From: Dryocosmus kuriphilus
Taxonomy: Eukaryota; Arthropoda; Insecta; Hymenoptera; Cynipidae
Reading direction: 5' to 3'
Assembly (NCBI GenBank): GCA_038277395.1
Contig: CM076192.1
Coordinates: 129,358,026 to 129,422,025 of the forward strand
DNA: 64,000 nucleotides
Shown: in pieces, positions 58,501 through 64,000 of the stretch
Layout of the letters: the number at the start of each line of letters is the position of its first letter
How positions within the stretch are numbered: the stretch's first letter is position 1
Translations under genes and position numbers: made by a program
The notes under the pieces: model-generated
Told to the model about the DNA's origin: nothing
The model's input: the letters and a program-made list of their open reading frames with translations, nothing else
Databases searched by the model: none

Positions 58501-58663
58501 TCCTCATGATGATAAGCGATGCTTACTCGCCAACACCACAGACACACTTGCGTGGGGACACTATCGACTAGAGAATGCAATGGACGTTGACGCTACTGAC
58601 GACAATGACGATATACTCACAGACAATGATTATGACCTTTTGGACTTGCTTGTTAAAAATTAG
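55559..58663 (+). CDS. Family-B DNA polymerase, protein-primed type (Polinton/Maverick or adintovirus-like), left arm
   Basis: 1034 codons; the first codon shown is GTG and is probably internal, since the frame overlaps the upstream ORF. Order of motifs: a Glu-rich tract (about 110-120), CDRCLHYFASMEKLEAH zinc-finger-like (about 155), exonuclease motif I YADCESLL, an endonuclease-VII/HNH-like block CHICQKAL...DHCHLTGKYRG...HCNLVYQ, exonuclease II NLSGYDAHF, exonuclease III YMKTDVLLLAD, polymerase motif A YLDANNLYGWAM, motif B KLMNNAVYGKTMEN and motif C LLYTDTDSLIYEV. All catalytic Asp and Tyr residues of proofreading and polymerisation are present, so the protein looks catalytically intact. 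It would replicate linear element DNA. It is preceded by a promoter and the N-terminal ORF and followed by tandem repeats and AATAAA at 59115. Alternatives such as a mitochondrial plasmid polymerase are less likely given the nearby integrase fragment. Confidence 0.9.
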   Translation: MNIQNKYDNECFKWAILSALHPPDDIINANRVSKYQQYKDELDFSDISFPVALKDVKKFEEKNQISVNVYGLTKKSENKFTVVPLHLTSQKRDTHVNLLRVEEDYVCVDGEEEEEKEEEEPRTFNFHYVWIKDLSRLVFRQLSANRNKKYICDRCLHYFASMEKLEAHTEDCIKLNDCRVVLPEPGRNIVEFKNFKNRERAPFIIYADCESLLIPVNDDDEGAERTSNTEVFERHEVFNIGYMFKCSYDETLSFYESCPDDVEPAKWFAEQLHKIAQKCDKILASPVPMEKITFEQQEAFIDAKTCHICQKALHPPMKKVHDHCHLTGKYRGPAHEHCNLVYQDSHTIPVVFHNLSGYDAHFIIRDIATQFEGRVKVLALNKEKYISFTKYVQETQIKFRFIDSFRFMASSLEKLASYLTQYKIVSAVFAGVEREKVELLTRKGVLPYEYLDSRDRLNETELPPKEKFYSTLNDSAISDEDYAHAQQVWCAFNIKTLGQYVSLYMKTDVLLLADIFESFREQCLEAYDLDPAHYYTTPGLTWDAMLKYSKVRLELLTEVDMLLMIEQGKRGGVSQCPNRYAIANNKYMPAFNKDGEIIFIEYLDANNLYGWAMEQPLPYGGFEWVTNLQNFDFDIPDDSPFGYILEVDLDYPAELHDKHNDLPFCPEHSSPPGSSQEKLLTTFLPKRKYVLHYRALKNALAHGLKLVKIHRVLKFNQSTWLKSYIDFNTALRTNAKNEFEKNLFKLMNNAVYGKTMENVRKYVDVKLVTKWEGRYGAEALIARPNFHSRAIFSENLVAIELRRTEVLFNKPIYVGLAVLDISKILMYDFHYDYMLEKYGDKCKLLYTDTDSLIYEVKCNDIYADMKDDIDKFDTSDYPRDNVFGMPQVNKKVLGLMKDECCGKIITEFVGLRSKMYSIRVNGEDFVKKAKGVKAGIVRKTITFNDYTECLRNLSVQSRTQYVIRSRLHNVETIKQSKIALSPHDDKRCLLANTTDTLAWGHYRLENAMDVDATDDNDDILTDNDYDLLDLLVKN

Positions 58664-58732
58664 TTACAGCAGTCATATCATCATAACTGCACTTTGACAA
58701 CACCTTTGTAAATAGTTACTTTCTTGTAAATA

Positions 58733-58763
<31 letters not shown>

Positions 58764-58856
58764 GTACAGCGGTATCATAAAAATTAGTTACTGCAGATAT
58801 ATCATCATAACTCCACTTTGACATCGCCTTTGTAAATAGTTACTTTCTTGTAAATA

Positions 58857-58898
<42 letters not shown>

Positions 58899-59035
58899 TG
58901 TACAGCGTTACCATAAAATTAGTTACTGCAGACATATCATCATAACTGCACTTTGACATCGCCTTTGTAAATAGTTACTTTCTTGTAAATATGTTATTAT
59001 TATTATTATTATTATTACTGTACAGCGGTATTACC
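58657..59035. repeat. Three tandem copies of an about 125-bp 3' unit with ATT microsatellite, left arm
   Basis: Each copy runs AAAATTAGTTACTGCAGAC, CACTTTGACATCGCCTTTG, TAGTTACTTTCTTGTAAATATG, (ATT)n, ACTGTACAGCGGTA. The first copy overlaps the polymerase stop codon, so the C-terminal codons KN-stop are part of the repeat. ATT counts differ among copies and between arms. Confidence 0.9.
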
Positions 59036-59114
59036 TGCGTTGTGGTGAATGGATTCTTGCAAATCTGACTCTAGTTCAACTTTGTAAGTAGGGTATATAG
59101 GAGTTATATATTTG

Positions 59115-59120
59115 AATAAA
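59115..59120 (+). terminator. Poly(A) signal downstream of polymerase, left arm
   Basis: AATAAA about 450 bases after the stop. Its mirror is TTTATT at 61208-61213 on the minus strand for the right-arm copy. Confidence 0.5.
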
Positions 59121-59235
59121 GACAAGATGTGAATGCATATAAATTGCTTTTTTTTTTATTTATCAAGGAACCTTACATCTACTTAGTGTAAGCATATATA
59201 TATATATATATATATTTATAGTTTAGTCTAACATT

Positions 59236-59415
59236 GGTTTATCGTTGCTTCAACGTTGGCTCAACATTGGTTCATCGTTGCTTCAACGTTGGCTCAACGT
59301 TGGCTCAACGTTGCTTCAACGTTGGCTCAACGTTGGCTCAACGTTGGCTCAACGTTGGCTCAACGTTGCCTCAACGTTGATTCAACGTTGCTTCAACGTT
59401 GACTCAACATTGCAC
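59236..59415. repeat. 11-bp minisatellite (GGCTCAACGTT), left arm
   Basis: About 15 units of an 11-bp repeat, each containing the palindrome AACGTT, with frequent GGCT/TGCTT variants. Eleven is not a multiple of three, so reading frames repeat every 33 bases and stay open artificially. Confidence 0.92.
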
Positions 59416-59434
59416 AGAGTTAATTCAACATTGA

Positions 59435-59728
59435 TTATATATCTGATTTGTCTATCCAGCTGTTGTGTGAACTATCAAAGCCTAACCACTTTACATAGAC
59501 TTTATTGACACGTCTCTTGATTACTTTTTCCACAAGGTATACGACTGGATGCTTCTCTTTGAAAAGTTCCTGTTCATAGAATCCGCCAGCGATAGTTTGC
59601 TCTTGATAGTCCTTGTGCTTGTACACCCCTGGATTGTTGGATATAACTTGAGTGACAGTGAATATCTCTCTTGTCCAGTTGGGAGGTGTATACTTTAACT
59701 TACCTTCATAATAATTTACGTCTAGAGT
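59435..59728 (-). pseudogene. Retroviral-type integrase, C-terminal end with chromodomain, left arm
   Basis: 98 codons between stops on the minus strand, ending in a natural stop. YTPPNWTREIFTVTQV and GGFYEQEL match the segment just before the chromodomain of Polinton-type integrases, and VYLVEKVIKRRVNKVYVKWL with FDSSHNSWI is the chromodomain itself. The catalytic DDE core and zinc-binding N-terminus are missing; upstream sequence runs straight into the palindrome centre. It is convergent with the polymerase gene. It is either a fragment or the last exon of a gene broken by the palindrome. Confidence 0.75.
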
Positions 59729-59924
59729 TTATTATATATAACGCCATATACGCAGAGAGAGATGTCGATTGCGCAGGCGCAAAGTTATTGTCACATGAAA
59801 CATAACCTCTAATCATGAAACAAAAACCGAGTCGCCATATTTTATTACGTAGATGACGCCAGTATAGCTGTAAGGGTTCTGCACACCATTTTCCCTGTAC
59901 CAACTCTAAAAACGTTACCCTGAA

Positions 59925-60122
59925 ATTTATTTTCCCCCTTTCCAGCTAATAAAACTGAGGACAATATTTTCCCCCTCTCCAGCTGATAAAACTGAGGACA
60001 ATTTTTTTCCCCCTTTCCAGCTAATAAAACTGAGGACAATTTTTTTTTTCCCCTCTCCAGCTGATAAAACTGAGGACAATTTTTTTCCCCCTTTCCAGCT
60101 AATAAAACTGAGCAGTATGAGG
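59925..60122. repeat. Core repeats of palindrome, left side (two alternating variants)
   Basis: Five units of about 38 bp, each TTTTCCCCC-TTTCCAGCT-A-ATAAAACTGAG followed by GACAAT. Units alternate between CTTTCCAGCTAATAAAA and CTCTCCAGCTGATAAAA, so the array is a higher-order dimer repeat. The last unit leads into GCAGTATGAGG at the edge of the spacer. Confidence 0.88.
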
Positions 60123-60166
60123 TGGATGAAGACCATGTGCAAGCTCATAGCCCTCATCCGCCTTTT
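60123..60166. other. 44-bp spacer at palindrome centre
   Basis: The only non-mirrored bases between the arms. It has an imperfect inverted pair of its own (TGGATGA near 60123 and TCATCC near 60154), leaving a loop of roughly 24 bases. It could be the hairpin tip of a former snap-back end, or the filler of a junction. Confidence 0.7.
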
Positions 60167-60365
60167 CCTCATACTGCTCAGTTTTATTAGCTGGAAAGGG
60201 GGAAAAAAATTGTCCTCAGTTTTATCAGCTGGAGAGGGGAAAAAAAATTGTCCTCAGTTTTATTAGCTGGAAAGGGGGAAAAAAATTGTCCTCAGTTTTA
60301 TCAGCTGGAGAGAGGGAAAATATTGTCCTCAGTTTTATTAGCTGGAAAGGGGGAAAATAAATTTC
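60167..60365. repeat. Core repeats of palindrome, right side
   Basis: Mirror of 59925-60122 with the same alternation of two variants. Confidence 0.88.
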
Positions 60366-60560
60366 AGGGTAACGTTTTTAGAGTTGGTACAGGGAAAATG
60401 GTGTGCAGAACCCTTACAGCTATACTGGCGTCATCTACGTAATAAAATATGGCGACTCGGTTTTTGTTTCATGATTAGAGGTTATGTTTCATGTGACAAT
60501 AACTTTGCGCCTGCGCAATCGACATCTCTCTCTGCATATATGGCGTTATATATATAATAA

Positions 60561-60854
60561 ACTCTAGACGTAAATTATTATGAAGGTAAGTTAAAGTATA
60601 CACCTCCCAACTGGACAAGAGAGATATTCACTGTCACTCAAGTTATATCCAACAATCCAGGGGTGTACAAGCACAAGGACTATCAAGAGCAAACTATCGC
60701 TGGCGGATTCTATGAACAGGAACTTTTCAAAGAGAAGCATCCAGTCGTATACCTTGTGGAAAAAGTAATCAAGCGACGTGTCAATAAAGTCTATGTAAAG
60801 TGGTTAGGCTTTGATAGTTCACACAACAGCTGGATAGACAAATCAGATATATAA
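60561..60854 (+). pseudogene. Retroviral-type integrase, C-terminal end with chromodomain, right arm
   Basis: Mirror of 59435-59728 and identical in its last 64 codons. A TAA at 60558-60560 closes the frame upstream, and no splice acceptor with a convincing pyrimidine tract was found nearby. The catalytic core is absent here too. Confidence 0.75.
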
Positions 60855-60879
60855 TCAATGTTGAATTAACTCTGTGCAA

Positions 60880-61098
60880 TGTAGAGTCAACGTTGAAGCA
60901 ACGTTGAATCAACGTTGAGGCAACGTTGAGCCAACGTTGAGCCAACGTTGAGCCAACGTTGAGCCAACGTTGAGCCAACGTTGAGCCAACGTTGAGCCAA
61001 CGTTGAAACGTTGAAGCAACGTTGAGCCAACGTTGAGCCAACGTTGAAGCAACGATGAACCAATGTTGAGCCAACGTTGAAGCAACGATAAACCAATG
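60880..61098. repeat. 11-bp minisatellite, right arm
   Basis: The same GAGCCAACGTT unit as the left arm, but a few units longer, with a run of seven or eight perfect units (60930-61000) and one unit reduced to GAAACGTT. Confidence 0.92.
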
Positions 61099-61299
61099 TT
61101 AGACTAAACTATAAATGTATATATATATATATATGCTTACACTAAGTAGATGTAAGGTTCCTTGATAAATAAAAAAAAAAGCAATTTATATGCATTCACA
61201 TCTTGTCTTTATTCAAATATATAACTCCTATATACCCTACTTACAAAGTTGAACTAGAGTCAGATTTGCAAGAATCCATTCACCACAACGCAGGTAATA

Positions 61300-61429
61300 C
61301 CGCTGTACAGTAATAATAATAATAATAATAATAACATATTTACAAGAAAGTAACTATTTACAAAGGCGATGTCAAAGTGCAGTTATGATGATATGTCTGC
61401 AGTAACTAATTTTATGGTAACGCTGTACA

Positions 61430-61474
<45 letters not shown>

Positions 61475-61569
61475 TATTTACAAGAAAGTAACTATTTACA
61501 AAGGCGATGTCAAAGTGGAGTTATGATGATATATCTGCAGTAACTAATTTTTTTATGATACCGCTGTAC

Positions 61570-61600
<31 letters not shown>

Positions 61601-61680
61601 TATTTACAAGAAAGTAACTATTTACAAAGGTGTTGTCAAAGTGCAGTTATGATGATATGACTGCTGTAACTAATTTTTAA
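61300..61680. repeat. Three tandem copies of the about 125-bp 3' unit, right arm
   Basis: Mirror of 58657-59035 with different AAT counts. Confidence 0.9.
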
Positions 61681-63999
61681 CAAGCAAGTCCAAAAGGTCA
61701 TAATCATTGTCTGTGAGTATATCGTCATTGTCGTCAGTAGCGTCAACGTCCATTGCATTCTCTAGTCGATAGTGTCCCCACGCAAGTGTGTCTGTGGTGT
61801 TGGCGAGTAAGCATCGCTTATCATCATGAGGACTCAGTGCAATTTTTGATTGTTTAATCGTCTCGACATTGTGTAGTCTTGATCTGATGACATACTGGGT
61901 TCTGCTTTGGACTGACAAATTTCTCAAGCATTCCGTGTAGTCGTTGAATGTGATTGTTTTGCGTACAATGCCTGCTTTTACGCCTTTGGCTTTTTTGACA
62001 AAGTCTTCGCCATTTACACGGATACTGTACATTTTACTCCGCAAGCCAACAAAACTCAGTGATGATTTTACCACAACACTCATCCTTCATGAGGCCTAGA
62101 ACTTTTTTGTTGACTTGCGGCATTCCGAAAACATTGTCTCGAGGATAGTCGGAGGTGTCAAATTTGTCAATGTCGTCTTTCATGTCGGCGTAAATGTCAT
62201 TACATTTTACTTCGTAAATAAGACTGTCCGTGTCAGTGTATAGTAGTTTGCATTTGTCACCGTATTTTTCAAGCATGTAGTCGTAGTGAAAGTCGTACAT
62301 TAGGATTTTGGAGATATCCAGCACAGCAAGCCCTACATAGATCGGCTTGTTAAACAAAACTTCAGTTCTTCTCAGTTCAATTGCAACGAGATTTTCACTG
62401 AAGATTGCTCGACTGTGAAAGTTTGGTCGGGCTATGAGGGCTTCTGCTCCATACCTACCCTCCCACTTTGTCACGAGTTTCACATCAACGTATTTTCGTA
62501 CGTTCTCCATTGTCTTTCCGTAAACTGCATTATTCATGAGTTTGAAGAGATTCTTTTCAAACTCGTTTTTAGCGTTAGTCCTCAATGCAGTATTAAAATC
62601 AATGTAACTTTTCAACCATGTAGATTGATTGAATTTCAAGACTCTATGAATTTTGACAAGTTTCAATCCATGGGCTAATGCATTTTTCAGAGCACGATAA
62701 TGGAGAACGTACTTTCGTTTCGGCAGGAAGGTAGTTAGGAGCTTCTCCTGGCTGGACCCCGGTGGACTCGAGTGTTCTGGGCAAAACGGCAAGTCATTGT
62801 GCTTGTCATGAAGTTCCGCGGGATAGTCCAAATCTACTTCCAGAATGTAGCCAAAGGGTGAATCGTCTGGAATGTCGAAATCAAAATTTTGCAAGTTCGT
62901 AACCCACTCGAATCCACCGTAAGGGAGGGGCTGTTCCATTGCCCAACCGTACAGGTTATTTGCATCTAAGTATTCAATGAAGATGATCTCCCCATCTTTG
63001 TTGAACGCTGGCATGTATTTGTTATTGGCAATGGCATAACGGTTGGGGCATTGACTTACTCCACCCCTTTTGCCTTGCTCAATCATCAACAGCATATCAA
63101 CCTCGGTGAGGAGCTCTAATCTTACCTTTGAATATTTGAGCATGGCATCCCATGTCAAGCCAGGAGTGGTGTAGTAGTGTGCTGGATCCAAGTCGTAAGC
63201 CTCGAGACACTGTTCTCGGAAACTTTCGAAAATGTCAGCCAAAAGTAGAACGTCAGTTTTCATGTACAGACTGACGTACTGGCCGAGTGTCTTGATGTTA
63301 AATGCACACCATACCTGTTGTGCATGTGCATAATCTTCGTCCGATATTGCCGAATCATTCAGTGTGCTGTAAAATTTTTCTTTTGGTGGAAGCTCGGTTT
63401 CATTGAGTCTGTCCCTCGAGTCCAGGTATTCATAGGGCAGAACACCCTTCCTCGTGAGAAGCTCAACTTTCTCCCTCTCAACACCAGCAAACACTGCACT
63501 GACAATTTTATACTGAGTGAGGTATGACGCTAACTTCTCTAGGGAAGAGGCCATGAATCTAAATGAATCGATGAATCTAAATTTTATCTGAGTTTCCTGA
63601 ACGTACTTTGTGAAGGAAATGTACTTTTCCTTATTGAGCGCAAGAACTTTAACTCTTCCCTCAAATTGTGTGGCAATGTCACGAATGATAAAGTGAGCGT
63701 CATACCCACTCAGATTATGAAACACAACCGGTATGGTGTGTGAGTCCTGATATACCAAGTTGCAATGCTCATGCGCAGGACCACGGTACTTACCTGTCAA
63801 GTGACAATGATCATGCACCTTTTTCATTGGAGGATGTAGTGCCTTCTGGCAAATGTGACAAGTTTTGGCATCTATAAAGGCTTCCTGCTGCTCAAAAGTT
63901 ATTTTTTCCATTGGTACTGGAGATGCCAAAATCTTGTCACATTTCTGGGCAATTTTGTGCAACTGCTCAGCAAACCACTTTGCCGGCTCCACATCGTCC
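61670..63999 (-). pseudogene. Family-B DNA polymerase, right arm copy, one frameshift, cut by window end
   Basis: Two open pieces: 63992-62034 (652 codons), with the exonuclease, HNH-like and polymerase motifs A, B and C through the TDTDSLIYEV box, and 62083-61670 (137 codons), with the C-terminal domain. They are separated by an extra A in the run at 62051-62054; the left arm has three A/T bases at this place. Everything else matches the left arm almost exactly. The N-terminal part lies beyond 64000. A one-base homopolymer difference is also a common sequencing error. Confidence 0.85.
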
Positions 64000-64000
64000 G

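Larger units (their letters stand above)
56334..60122 (+). repeat. Left arm of a large palindrome (at least 3.8 kb)
   Basis: Reverse complement of 60167-64000, nearly identical base for base. Paired positions sum to 120289 near the centre and to about 120334 in the polymerase, because the right arm has a net 45 bases more in its short tandem repeats. 56334 is simply the partner of the window end; the arm may extend further left. Confidence 0.93.
60167..64000 (-). repeat. Right arm of the large palindrome
   Basis: Inverted copy of 56334-60122. Differences seen by eye are: an A/T change near 60889 (partner 59409), a C/T change near 60536 (partner 59754), an A/G change near 60312 (partner 59976), a longer 11-bp minisatellite, different ATT counts, and one extra A at 62051-62054. 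The arm is cut by the window end. Confidence 0.93.

Noticed and set aside
59845..60442. ORFs of about 64-81 codons through the core repeats with KGEKNCPQFYQLERG-like text
   Set aside because: They are produced by the tandem core repeats, show the same periodicity on the mirrored strand and have no coding signature.
1..64000. Telomeric TTAGG arrays, tRNA or rRNA genes
   Set aside because: Looked for by eye on both strands. No array of TTAGG and no cloverleaf or rRNA-like conserved block was found.

Overview
The window looks like a repeat-rich stretch of an insect (or at least arthropod) nuclear genome. It is AT-rich, with TA-flanked mariner elements, non-LTR retrotransposons, a Penelope-like remnant, spliced exons with GT..AG borders, and a TATA plus TCAGTT initiator promoter of the arthropod kind. 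A hymenopteran host is possible, but that is a guess from the style of the repeats. No tRNA, rRNA or CRISPR array was seen. There is almost no recognisable single-copy host gene.

Layout. 1-5040: degenerate LINE copy A on the minus strand. 5041-9064: three dispersed repeats, including a 1.2-kb element studded with GC-rich GCGCGAAGCGCGAG units. 9065-15130: a second, older LINE family (copy D, plus strand), split by an internally deleted mariner (12193-13103). 15182-20372: LINE copy B (minus). 20389-31150: nested AT-rich repeats, a TIR element (24846-26394), the inverted partner of the 1.2-kb GC-unit element, and one arm of an about 3-kb inverted repeat carrying two short exon-like segments. 31475-34360: a roughly 370-bp satellite-like array with a Penelope-like (GIY-YIG) remnant inside. 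35859-36358: one uncharacterised terminal coding exon with a poly(A) signal. 36680-39540: more dispersed repeat. 39578-44647: LINE copy C (minus), the best preserved, with a perfect 15-bp target duplication. 45480-47786: two head-to-head pseudogene copies of a cysteine-rich repeat-encoded protein, one interrupted by a second mariner with the same internal deletion. 47790-52310: inverted partners of the repeats at 22.8-31.2 kb.

53.6-64 kb is the most interesting part. It is a Polinton/Maverick- or adintovirus-like unit. Reading inward it has an array of perfect heat-shock-element-like GAAnnTTCnnGAA trimers, a TATA/initiator promoter, a leader made of 105-bp tandem repeats, an ORF that is the N-terminal part of the polymerase family, a 1034-codon family-B DNA polymerase with an embedded endonuclease-VII-like HNH motif, short tandem repeats, and the C-terminal chromodomain end of a retroviral-type integrase on the opposite strand. 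All of this from 56334 on is mirrored about position 60144.5, giving a palindrome of at least 3.8 kb per arm with a 44-bp spacer. The right arm runs off the window. The arms differ by a few substitutions, by repeat copy number and by one frameshifting base, so they are not the same sequence read twice.

How the parts relate: most coding capacity here belongs to selfish elements nested in one another (mariner in LINE, mariner in repeat gene, LINE in dispersed repeat, LINE between two copies of an AT-rich repeat). The polymerase unit is the only one with an intact catalytic core and a recognisable promoter.
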